64,000 nt of DNA from Methanosarcina siciliae T4/M. Its GTDB lineage: Archaea > Halobacteriota > Methanosarcinia > Methanosarcinales > Methanosarcinaceae. Position 1 is the first letter of the stretch. Every line of letters starts with the position of its first letter. Shown here piece after piece: positions 28,801 through 36,544 of the stretch. The DNA is taken from NCBI RefSeq assembly GCF_000970085.1, contig NZ_CP009506.1:868001-932000 (forward strand), written 5' to 3'. The position numbers and the translations under genes were made by a program. The notes under the pieces were generated by a model. It did not search any database, was not told the DNA's origin, and was given only the letters and a program-made list of their open reading frames with translations.

Positions 28801-29299
28801 CCGTACAGTAATAATGGTGAGATTCGCCATCACTATCGAATACTTTCCCATCTGCAACCATTGGCCCACCGTTGAGAGCATCCGCCCGTCCATACCATAT
28901 CTTTCCGTTGTCATAGCAAAGAGAAGACCAACAGGGTGTAACCGGACCTATTTCATCGGAAGAAATTATATTTCCCGTATATTCATCAATGGTCACTATC
29001 CTCAATTCCTCGGGAGTTGTTGACATCGAGTTGACTTGGTCTACTCCGCACTTGACAAAGACTTTCCCCTCAGCAATAACAGGCGAAGAGCTGGGAATTG
29101 CCCAGATAGGGTCACTTACCCAGAGCAGTTTTCCAGTATCAGGAGCTTCACCCGGGGAGAAACCGGTGTGTGCAACGTCTTTATGGAACTGGTTCCAGGT
29201 ATCGGTATTGTTGGAAGCCATGGTTGTTGAGGAAAGTAATAAAATGGACAGAAAAAGCAAAATAACCGGAATAAATTTTATTTTTACATTCAGATTCAT
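25808..29299 (-). CDS. Secreted surface protein: beta-propeller, two cohesin-like, three PKD and one CARDB domain
   Basis: 1163 aa. It has a signal peptide at 1-28 (ends TTMASNN). Order: PQQ-type beta-propeller about 30-395; two cohesin-like beta-sandwiches about 395-530 and 530-665, both with the GLSGYDFNLTL or GLAGYKLNLSI pattern; three PKD domains about 670-935, near-identical to one another at DNA level; a CARDB domain about 945-1050 (VNFSWKPVAAGYYSVKVSAD); and a C-terminal beta-rich domain ending ITFWAEAAE. No membrane anchor is seen. It shares propeller, PKD and cohesin-like parts with the 2163-aa neighbour but lacks the LRR blocks and the dockerin. The likely role is a surface scaffold or adhesin. 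A third copy of its 3' end survives at 30415. Confidence 0.9.
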   Translation of the reverse strand: MNLNVKIKFIPVILLFLSILLLSSTTMASNNTDTWNQFHKDVAHTGFSPGEAPDTGKLLWVSDPIWAIPSSSPVIAEGKVFVKCGVDQVNSMSTTPEELRIVTIDEYTGNIISSDEIGPVTPCWSSLCYDNGKIWYGRADALNGGPMVADGKVFDSDGESHHYYCTDAETEEELWNFTVTGVAIGTPAYYEGKVYLTSGPLFSSPGHVYCVNAENGDELWNQTLPYEAGGSPAVSEGVVYATTYDGNLYALDAEDGSILWSETVPSTDVSSTPAIAYGNVYISGGCPGISTIETYCFNATTHEMVWNTSAEDKIGGWTASVAVADGMIFVGKYAEDDYFGYAGTYALDAYTGDVVWSYPSGGASPAISDGILFTIGADGRVYAFTDPEELYFEPQEAVFSDIGSVESLNLYLDQAPAGLAGYKLNLSISDPSVARITGVEFPSWSGVNNSSSLPADSVQIGAVDLTEKINAGDSDVFLGTVTVESLASGEANLTVSVDRLDDDSENTISVTVREAKLTVENSDNPIVSILPAESTLSSGESQVFEIRADKFPDGLSGYDFNLTLENPAVGNFTDVEYPSWVGLSENSSMPNTSIKVKAVDTTDVVKAGDENVLLASATFVAETPGESEISLTFNRLDDDPGSNINAVTEASSVKVQGSSTLPVANFTATPTSGDSPLTVQFTDESAGSPTAWAWDFDSDGNVDSTEQNPGHTYSDAGSYTVNLTVTNEDGSDSELKTDYITVSESSTPVEPVAAFTADVTNGTVPLTVNFTDKSTESPTSWAWDFDNDGSIDSTEQNPSYTYTSAGTYTVNLTVANAEGNDSEVKTDYITASESSTPTEPVAAFNADVTNGTVPLTVNFTDQSTGTPTSWAWDFDNDGSIDSTEQNPSYTYTAEGNYTVNLTVSSAAGGDSEVKAEYITVTDSSTTPEDRPDLIVSSIIPPSGITANTSCNIGATISNTGESDAGAFNATLSVNGEVVDTSTVSGIGSGSSANVNFSWKPVAAGYYSVKVSADAEDAIDESDETNNELEDCIKVEEASSGSQNGSSSVSLNVTIVPVISLEVSPSALDFGELYPGKTSELQYLTLKNRGSCDVNVTAVVCDSSDGDSLFSQGLLLDSQLWNNYWKVVGGDSQENTSVVLKVPADYAGSGNKKGTITFWAEAAE

Positions 29300-30414
29300 A
29301 TTTTAGCCTTCCCGATTCCAATGATTGAAATTTTCATACAATTAATCGAAATTGTTCGTACAAATTCCATAGCCAGATCTCCACATGCAGCCGAACTTAC
29401 TCCAAGGCTGAGCCTGTGCAGGAGAACTGCGAAGCTTCCCAGTAAGTGTCCTGTAAACTTTTTCACTGTGACTGTTAACTTTTTCCTTGTTAGTTTCATG
29501 GTAAATCTTTCCATTAAAGTTCATTTATTTTCTTCTCATTTTGCTCGATTTCGGGTGAACTACCGTAAATATAATGAAGACTGATGTCGAATAGATGAAT
29601 CCGAACCCTGGAAGGGCACTTTTTCAGGTATCGATGCCTGTAACATTTTCACTTTCATCTGTTTCTTCTCCAGAATTTACGGAATTCTCCGATTTTTCAG
29701 AAGTTTTGAATTTTGAGCGGTGGCGCGAACATATCCCGTTGTTTGCAGCGGGGTGCACCAGCGCAACTTTGATTCTCAAGGATTTTTGAGATTTCAGGAT
29801 CAGTCGGTTTTAAAATATTTGCTCTGGAAGTTTCCGGTGATCGAATCGAAGATAACAGCATCCAAAAATCCGGAAAAATGCTGAATGAAAAACACGGTTT
29901 GGATTGAAAATTTGAAATGAGCCCTTAAGTAAAGATATCTCTATACTCGTCTAAATTTTTGCTGAAGGGCATACCTGAGCTTCCAGTTTTGAGGAAAAAT
30001 TCAGGCATAAAACCGTGTAAAGAAAAACAAGTGCTGCTAGTACCTGGTATTTTTCATAACCTCCTGTATTTTCATAGGGTTGCCGGTTGGTCTGAGCGGA
30101 AGAGTCTGTCTGCATTTCGAATTGTATTATGCAATAAGATCAGGTTTCGGACCTTTTTGAAGTGTCAGAACAACTGGAGTTTTAAAAGTTTATCCGGAAC
30201 ATATGCTGCGGAAATTTTGATATTTCCTGAAATTATTGATTGAACTAATTGTATCTGATTGAACTAATTGATTATTTTAACTCTACAGATAAAAATCTTT
30301 GGCTAATTATTCTTAGCTCCTTGACTAACGGTTCCCACATTGCCTATTTTAACATAAATCATTGACTTTTTTGTCCTGAACTTTGATTCAAAATAAGAAA
30401 GAGGGAAAACAGCT
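29300..30414. other. Upstream region 2 of the surface-protein pair
   Basis: 1.1 kb without a credible gene; the open frames inside it are short and unconserved. It parallels 24503-25807 block by block and ends, like that region, in the 3' end of a surface-protein gene, here only a fossil. Confidence 0.7.
29735..29773. repeat. Double-hairpin dispersed repeat, copy B
   Basis: CCCGTT-loop-AGCGGG followed by TGCACCAGCGCA. Stem positions differ from copy A (25664-25702), but a G-T wobble keeps the first stem paired. It sits at a different place relative to the shared flanking blocks than copy A does. Confidence 0.6.
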
Positions 30415-30500
30415 CTATTCGGCCTTCTCCTCCCAGAAGTTCATTGTTCATTGTTCATTTTTTTATTTCCACAACCGGCATAATCAACTGGATATGAGAA
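30415..30500 (-). pseudogene. Fossil 3' end of a third surface-protein gene
   Basis: The reverse strand reads VDYAGCGNKK and, after a frame disruption by a short AACAATG duplication, MNFWEEKAE followed by TAG. The 1163-aa protein ends ADYAGSGNKKGTITFWAEAAE. The flanking downstream DNA (30330-30414) also matches that of the intact gene (25720-25807). Similarity stops around 30500, so nearly the whole third gene has been deleted. Confidence 0.8.
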
Positions 30501-30721
30501 TTTTTTTTCTCTATTTTGCCTTTTTCAATTCCCATTTCTCTATTCCTCTTTTTGTTTTTTCATTATCTACGGTGTTAAAGACAAGCTTTTTTAATCGCAA
30601 ATGTTCCAGTTTATCTGCATCAATTTCATGTAGTTGAGAACGACAAGAAAAAAATTAAAACAGCTATAAGGTTGCCCGGGTCAGAAATATTTATTAATCG
30701 CATGGTTGAGTTAGAAATATT

Positions 30722-31221
30722 ATGGATAGTCAGAAGGACAAAGACGTTACGATACGCACGCAAAAACCAGGTGATGCTGGGTATATAGCTTATAGACATT
30801 GTGTCCTTTACGAAAAAGAATATGGACTTGGCGGAAGTTTTGAGCATTACGTGTTAGATAGCTTAGCAAAATATATTGAGCACCGGTCTGCGGGGGAAAT
30901 CTGGGTCGCAGAGTATAATGGCCAGATTGTTGGTTCTATAGGAATTGTCGGTACGGACAAAAGTACGGCACAGCTCAGGTGGTTTTTAATAGAGCCAGAA
31001 TTTCGCGGAATAGGTTTGGGCAGACAGCTGATGGCCAGAGCAGTCGACTACTGTAAGCAAAAAAAGTTCAGTCGATGTTCTTATGGACAATACAGAGTTT
31101 GAAGATTTCACATCATTTATACAGTAGCTTTGGATTTATTCCTGTAGAACAAGCCGAAAATAATACATGGAAAAAAGGCGTGGTAGAAGAGCGATGGGAA
31201 CTTTTCTTAAAACCTGAATAA
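30722..31221 (+). pseudogene. GNAT-family N-acetyltransferase, disrupted by a 1-nt frameshift
   Basis: The first frame (30722 to a stop near 31100) gives 126 aa with the acetyl-CoA binding motif RWFLIEPEFRGIGLGRQL and the start MDSQKDKDVTIRTQKPGDAG. The remaining GNAT fold (FLWTIQSLKISHHLYSSFGF, then WELFLKPE and TAA at 31219-31221) is in another frame. Inserting one base between 31075 and 31076 restores a 166-aa protein reading FSRVFLWTIQS across the junction, the length expected of this family. Either a recent frameshift or a sequencing error. Because FLWT and the YxxxGF helix are lost in the short product, it would not be functional. Confidence 0.85.
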
Positions 31222-31638
31222 AGTTGAACTGTCTTATTAACTTTATTATGTGTTCCTAATACTTTTTTACGTTTCATGTTCTATTGTCTTTTAAAGTTTT
31301 AGTTTGAGCTAGTTTTGTGAACTGGGGTTTGGTTTATATACTGAAGTTAAACTGGCTTTTAAGGATTGGGTGGCAGTTTATAGGGCAGATGTTCGGGCTT
31401 GCAAAGGCTTGGAATTCGGAGTAAATGACTGGTTTGGGCCGGAGAAGGCTGGAAAAAAGAGTAGTACCTGCTTGCAAGGGACTTATCTGGATTGAAAAAA
31501 GGGCTAGATTAGAGCTGAAATAGCTATTTGCCAGCCTGGTGTGACAAGAAAGGCTTCGTATAACGAATAAGGTTGTATGGGGCTAGAACTATCAGTTAAC
31601 CCTCTTGAGTTCAACTCATTGATAAAATCCATCAAGTA

Positions 31639-31746
31639 GTCCTCTTGAGCGAAGCGTAGCGTAGCGAAAAGGACCGCGTACTCCCGAGGCGCAATTCGGG
31701 TGGCGCAATTCGGGTGGCGCAATTATGGTGAGGCGCAATTATGGTG
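31639..31746. repeat. Two-hairpin 3'-end element, copy 1, with a 14-nt tandem repeat
   Basis: Hairpin 1: GTCCT (31639-31643) with AGGAC (31670-31674), internal sequence CTTGAGCGAAGCG. Hairpin 2: CCCGA (31683-31687) with TCGGG (31696-31700). It is followed by four units of GCGCAATTCGGGTG or a variant (31689-31746), which run into the 3' end of the methyltransferase-like gene. Related elements are at 43513 and 49319. Confidence 0.7.
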
Positions 31747-32787
31747 GGTCCGAACTCTGATTTTTCCGGTCAGATAATATTCATCTCTCGCTTCAACCAG
31801 CGCTCTTATATTTTTGATCGGGGTCTTCGGGGCAATTCCGCATCCGGGAGCGAGTATATCAATACCGTCTTCCAGGCACTTCTGCGCTTCCATTTTTATC
31901 TCCTCGCAGGTCCCGTTGAGCATAATTCCTGAAGAGGAAAGGTTTCCGATCAGTTTTGTTTTGCTTCCGACAAGTTTTTTTGCAGCTTGCAGGTCAGTTA
32001 CTTTTTCTTCGATGCTGATCCCCTGAAAACCGCACCCTGAAAGGGTTTTAAGGATCGAAGTCGAGTTCCCGCAGACGTGTATGAGTTTTATGCCTTTTCC
32101 TGACCTGCAGAAGCTTTCATACTCCGGCCTTATGAGGGCGTTCAGATGTCTGGGGTCAAGCATGTCCGGACCAGCTATCCCATCCACAATGCAGACAGCA
32201 TCCGCCCCGGCTTCGGAGAGGATTTCTGCGTACGCCGAGCAGGTGGTTCCTGTGACTTTAAGGCACTGGCTTAAAGTTTCGGGTCTTCTGATCATCCATG
32301 TAAGGAAGTTATAAGTCCCGAGCAGCCTTGATGCAAGAGATGCAGGGCCTTCCATACCTGCTATGAGAGGGACTTCTTCTCCTGTTTTTTCCCTAAGGAT
32401 CGAGGTTACGTCTGCAATAAGGGGAATTCTTCCCCGCTCCGCAAAGTCCGAAGGCAGTTCCATTTTTTCCGGTTCCTTTGCAAAAGGGTTAGAGCCCGGA
32501 GAAGGCTGAATATCCTATCTGCCCGGGTTGACCTTGCAGCCCAGAGCTTCGGATAGGACCGTGAGGCAGAAGGGGTAGCGCACGGCTTCAAGGCCTGCAC
32601 AGGTATGGGCTGAAAGGGCAAGGTCCGCCATTTTTTCCGCATCAAAATGAGCATCTGGCCAGGCCGCTCCGCTTTTTCTCATTAGTTCGACGGTCCCGGT
32701 CTGGGTTACCGAAAGGACAGGGATCTTATCCACGGCTTTTCCATGCAACGTGTTCAGGAAACGGTCTCTTAAATCTGGATCTGCCAT
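31723..32787 (-). CDS. MtaA/MtbA-like methylcobamide:CoM methyltransferase, interrupted only by an in-frame TAG (codon 91)
   Basis: Reading from ATG 32787, 90 codons (MADPDLRDRFLNTLHGKAVD to KVNPGR) are followed by TAG at 32515-32517. The same frame then continues with DIQPSPGSNPFAKEPEKM and the rest of the family fold to 31723, 354 aa in all if TAG is read as an amino acid. MtaA family proteins have a G-x-K-x-x-Q-P-S stretch here, so TAG replaces a Lys-type codon. Zinc ligands are present: His-x-Cys in LIHVCGNS and the late Cys in LAPGCGIAP. MtaA transfers a methyl group from a corrinoid protein to coenzyme M. The last codons (THHNCASP) derive from the tandem repeat at 31689-31746, so the native C-terminus was replaced. 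It could be a pyrrolysine protein or a decaying gene. Confidence 0.82.
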
Positions 32788-33179
32788 TAAAATCTGCCAT
32801 TAAAGTTCTCTTTTTATAACGTTAAGCGCTACGGCAAGCTTCTGTAGCTTTTTTCTTCTGAGAAGTAATACAAACAGCATCACTTTTATATTTTTCATTT
32901 AAAATATCTGCGAACTCATTATATAAATTAATCCACATATGCGGTATTTTAATGGCCGATATTTTAACTGTTTATCTCCTCTTTATTCATTTACTGGCTG
33001 GACGCGGTTAATAGGTTTATATTTTCCAGAGGTTGATATCATTTCTAGGTGCCCAAAAATAAAGTCTTCAGGCTTTTTCCCCAGCAGGCCTGAACTATAT
33101 CCCTAAATCAGTACAGGATACCACATGACTTTTTGTATGTCAGGTTACGGCTTTCCGGAATCGGAAACACTCTCTTCCT
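32788..33179. other. Intergenic between the CobW-like gene and the MtaA-like gene
   Basis: About 390 nt, AT-rich, no gene. The promoter of the MtaA-like gene should lie here; I cannot place it. Confidence 0.45.
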
Positions 33180-34283
33180 TCAGAAGTTCTCCTGTTTAAG
33201 GGAGCTAATCGGAGTCTGGCTGTAGTCGTGATTGCTTTTTTCCACCTTTATATATGAAAGCTGTCTGTCTTTCAGCTGCCCACTTGCCGTTGTGTCCACA
33301 GTTCTGATAAGTTCTTCTCTGGGCACGGATGTCACCGCAGAGAGTATCTTTAGCCTTGAGCAGGAATTCTTTTCTTTTTTGAGGATTTCAATTTCGGGTT
33401 TTTCATGTGCTGAAGTCACACTACCTTTTACAAAATCATCTTTGTGCGCAAAGGAAAGTTTGATATGCCCTGTGAATTCGGGGTTAAGCTGTGTTACTCT
33501 CTTTCTTATGCTGTCCAGGATTTGCCCCGAAACAGAGACTGCCGTTTCAAGAGATATTTCCTGCGAAGTAATCTCAAGTTCGGTTGAGTAAGCTGAAACC
33601 CCGGAAATTTCAACGGAGTTTCTTGCTTCAATTGAGTTCTTTGCTTTTACTGAATTTCTCATTCCACGGGCAGTTTTATCCTGGTTGCTTACCCCGATCA
33701 GCCCGAAAAATTTTTCCAGGGGTTCTCCTCCCTGCCTGGCTGAAAAATGAATAATCCTTGCTCTCGGGTTCAATTTTCGGAGGAGCAGGCAGGTCTCCAG
33801 AAGTTTTTCCTGCCCTATGAGGTCTACTTTGTTTATGCCCAGGATCTCGGCATCCTCGATCTGGTTTCGAACAAAATTCTGCAGGTCTTCTGCATCCGGA
33901 CTCAGGAGGGAGGGGTCTACAAGATTTACGATCGGAGTAAAACTAATCTCCGGAATACCCATGCTTTCGATATTGCTTTTAATCTGTCTTGGGAAGGCTA
34001 TCCCTGTGGGCTCTATTATAATAGTATCCGGACTATAGGTGAGCATAAGGTTCCTCAGGGTATATTCCATACTGATCCTGAGAGTACAGCAAATGCACCC
34101 GCTTGTAATTTCTCTGGTTTCTACCCCCTCTCCCGAGATAGTTTCCCCATCGATCCCTACTTCTCCTATTTCATTGACGATGATTGCCGTTCGCTGCCCT
34201 CGGGCTCCGAGGTATTCGACAAGTTTTCTTATTGTTGTCGTTTTTCCACTTCCGAGGAAGCCTCCGATTATCATGCATTTCAT
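33180..34283 (-). CDS. CobW/YjiA-type G3E GTPase (metal chaperone family)
   Basis: 367 aa. The P-loop is GGFLGSGKTTTIRKL at the very N-terminus, the switch NEIGEVGIDGE follows, then the family's metal-binding Cys motif GCICCTL (near residue 63), IEPTGIAFP, and the G4 motif INKVDLIG. The C-terminal half has a variable linker (RNSVKAKNSIEARNS) and a CobW-C-like domain. G3E proteins deliver or guard metal ions such as Co, Zn or Ni for metalloenzymes. Next to corrinoid methyltransferases, a role in cobalt or zinc supply or in cofactor assembly is likely, as inference. It is followed by the MtaA-like gene 392 nt downstream. Confidence 0.88.
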   Translation of the reverse strand: MKCMIIGGFLGSGKTTTIRKLVEYLGARGQRTAIIVNEIGEVGIDGETISGEGVETREITSGCICCTLRISMEYTLRNLMLTYSPDTIIIEPTGIAFPRQIKSNIESMGIPEISFTPIVNLVDPSLLSPDAEDLQNFVRNQIEDAEILGINKVDLIGQEKLLETCLLLRKLNPRARIIHFSARQGGEPLEKFFGLIGVSNQDKTARGMRNSVKAKNSIEARNSVEISGVSAYSTELEITSQEISLETAVSVSGQILDSIRKRVTQLNPEFTGHIKLSFAHKDDFVKGSVTSAHEKPEIEILKKEKNSCSRLKILSAVTSVPREELIRTVDTTASGQLKDRQLSYIKVEKSNHDYSQTPISSLKQENF

Positions 34284-34854
34284 GGCTCTGCCCTCTTTTT
34301 GATGCCTTCAGGTAAGAATTGAATATAGTTAAGAATTGAATATCGTGTAAGCTTAAATCGAATCTCAGGTAAGAACCGGGCATTCTTACCGGAATATCGC
34401 CTGCACTGTCAGCAGTATTATCTGCCAGCAGTATTATTATAGTGCTGATATTATAGTGCTGATCGCCTGCCTTACATATCGATAAGGGCAGGAATATTAC
34501 CCCCTTTCCTGCCTGGAGTTAGCAGTAAATGGGGCGTACCTGTCCTATGCTTCAGGTTTCACATTCTTTCCTTTAAACCCTGAAAATGGCAAAAGGGTTT
34601 GAAAAGGACCTTTTATCTGTTTTTTCTCTTTGGTACTCTTTTTGCGAGGTGCTTCAGGTTTGGAGTATCAAGTCGTTTTTAAATGACAAATCCGTGCCCT
34701 TCCGGAAAAGAGTATTGCAGGTCTAACTTCCTTTTCGGTGCATATGACAACAATGCCCTTGGAGAGGGAGTGGCACTGTTATCAGCATGATATTTTTAAA
34801 TCTTTCCGGTTTCCTTTCCGGTTTCCTTTTCGGATTTCTGCTTCCATGCCTGTT
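34284..34854. other. Intergenic between the thermosome and CobW-like genes
   Basis: About 570 nt with no gene. It contains small direct repeats (AAGAATTGAATAT twice near 34311-34344; a TTATAGTGCTGAT repeat near 34436-34465). It presumably holds the CobW-like promoter. Confidence 0.45.
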
Positions 34855-36462
34855 TCATCTCTTAGGCACTATCTCGTCTATCCTGAGTACTTTTTTTGCC
34901 GTTTCCGTACCTGCAATAATTGCGAGTTTCTTTACCGTTGCCGAGTCGTAGACTTTTGGTCCCTTATCAGTTATCTTTCTTGAGAGGTCTATCCTTGCCT
35001 CAACTCCTCTTGAATATGAATTCCTCAGCTGTGCTGTTGCATCAATTTCATTCATTCCCATATTTCTTGCAAGAACCACGGGAATTTTTTCGAGGGCCTC
35101 GGCATATGCCTGGACCGCCAGTTGTCTCTTCCCGGTCTGCGTTGCCGCAAAGAGCCTGACCATATGCGCAAGCTCAAACTCAATTGCCCCTCCTCCGTTC
35201 ACTATTTCCCTGTTTTTCCGGAGGAAAGCCGCATTGTTCAGTGCATCATCAACAGCCTCTTCCACCTTGTCAAGCCCGTATTTCACAGGCTCCCTTATCA
35301 GAATGGTGGCGATAGCCTTGTCTTTCACGGTAATGAAAACGAAGTTTTCCCCGTTTTTCTTTTCAAGTTTTATACTGTCTGCCTTTCCGAGGTCGCAGGG
35401 GTGAATCTCGTCCGGCTGTGCCATCAGGGTCGTACCTGTGGCTTCCGCAAGCTTTTCCAGGTCTTTCATCTTCAGTTTCTTAAAAGCCAGAATATTGCTG
35501 TCCCTGAGCAGGGTTTCGATATAGGGATCAATATCTCCTTCGGAAAAGAGGACATTTGCTCCCGAATCAATTATCTTCCGGGAAATTTCCCCGCACATCT
35601 GCTTTTTCCTCTCTTCAAAAAGGAGCGCAGTCTGCACGGAATCCATTTTGAGGTTGTGCTGGGGGTTTAAGTATCCGCTTTTTATCTTGAGGTCGTAATT
35701 CGTGATCAGGACCGCCGGGTTCTGGTAGCTTTTTGGCATATCCTCTCTTGCCGGGTTTTCGTCCATGATCAGGCCTTCGATTGCAGTGATTTCCGGCCCT
35801 CCCTTCTTTTTCAGGATCTTGACGTTCCTGTTAAGGTCTAGCCTTCCTGCCTGTTTTTCGGAAAGGTGGCTTATCACTTTCAGGACAATATCCGTAACAA
35901 TCTGTGCCTGGTGCCCTTCAATCCCCTTCCCTGTTGCCGAACACATTATGGTCGTGCGGATATCCTCTTCCGATGCCTGCTTTATGCTGTACTGCAGCAT
36001 TTCATACGTTTTTTGCATGGCAAGTTCATACCCTTCAATAATAATTGTCGGGTGCACTCCTGCCCTGATCAATCTGACTGCGTTTTTAATCAGGTTGCTT
36101 GCAAAAATGACTGCCGTTTTTGTGCCGTCTCCGCAGGCTTTGTCCATTGATTCAGCAAGCTTTTTGAGAGAGGTCACGATCGGGTGAAGCACATCCATTT
36201 CCTTTAAGATGACTTTCCCGTCGCTCGTAACGAAAATATCTCCCACCGGGTTTACTATTATCTTGTTCATCCCTCTCGGGCCGAGGGATGAGCCCAGTAG
36301 CTCGTCAATTTCTATCGCTGCCCTTTCAAGCTGGTCGATCAGCTTCTCTTCCTTTACCGGCTCGTCAATTAGGATCTTATCCCTTATAGTCCGCGCCAGT
36401 TTTGCCATTCCGTCCTGGCTTTCAGGGCTCGTGCTTCCCGGTGTTTTCAGTTCGCTTGCCAT
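34855..36462 (-). CDS. Divergent group II chaperonin (thermosome) subunit
   Basis: 535 aa. It has the thermosome N-terminal domain with LGPRGMNKIIVNPVGDIFVTSDG, the ATPase motif GDGTKTAV (catalytic Asp kept; canonical thermosomes read GDGTTTAV), and near the end NGGGAIEFELAHM and the equatorial C-terminal sequence LRIDEIVP. It lacks the Gly/Met-rich C-terminal tail usual in main thermosome subunits. M. acetivorans is known to have extra, sequence-divergent Hsp60 paralogues; this belongs with those rather than the housekeeping complex. The start at 36462 has GGAGAGGAC directly upstream. It follows the hydantoinase-family gene by 82 nt, so probably the same operon. Confidence 0.92.
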   Translation of the reverse strand: MASELKTPGSTSPESQDGMAKLARTIRDKILIDEPVKEEKLIDQLERAAIEIDELLGSSLGPRGMNKIIVNPVGDIFVTSDGKVILKEMDVLHPIVTSLKKLAESMDKACGDGTKTAVIFASNLIKNAVRLIRAGVHPTIIIEGYELAMQKTYEMLQYSIKQASEEDIRTTIMCSATGKGIEGHQAQIVTDIVLKVISHLSEKQAGRLDLNRNVKILKKKGGPEITAIEGLIMDENPAREDMPKSYQNPAVLITNYDLKIKSGYLNPQHNLKMDSVQTALLFEERKKQMCGEISRKIIDSGANVLFSEGDIDPYIETLLRDSNILAFKKLKMKDLEKLAEATGTTLMAQPDEIHPCDLGKADSIKLEKKNGENFVFITVKDKAIATILIREPVKYGLDKVEEAVDDALNNAAFLRKNREIVNGGGAIEFELAHMVRLFAATQTGKRQLAVQAYAEALEKIPVVLARNMGMNEIDATAQLRNSYSRGVEARIDLSRKITDKGPKVYDSATVKKLAIIAGTETAKKVLRIDEIVPKR

Positions 36463-36544
36463 GTCCTCTCCTCATTTGCTGCTATGACCTGCTGAATTCT
36501 GCCTTTTTTAGGTACTGCTTCGTATTCTGTTTTTATATCCTGTC

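Noticed and set aside
29959..30243. 94-codon plus-strand frame upstream of the fossil
   Set aside because: Its equivalent in the parallel region 24870-25100 is not open, so it is not under coding constraint.
31504..31722. 72-codon minus-strand frame after the MtaA-like gene
   Set aside because: Composed of the palindromic element and tandem repeat; no homology or ribosome site.
32464..32514. Frameshift between the two halves of the MtaA-like gene
   Set aside because: The distance is 51 nt (17 codons) and the reading frame continues unchanged through DIQPSPGSN; only a single TAG separates the parts.
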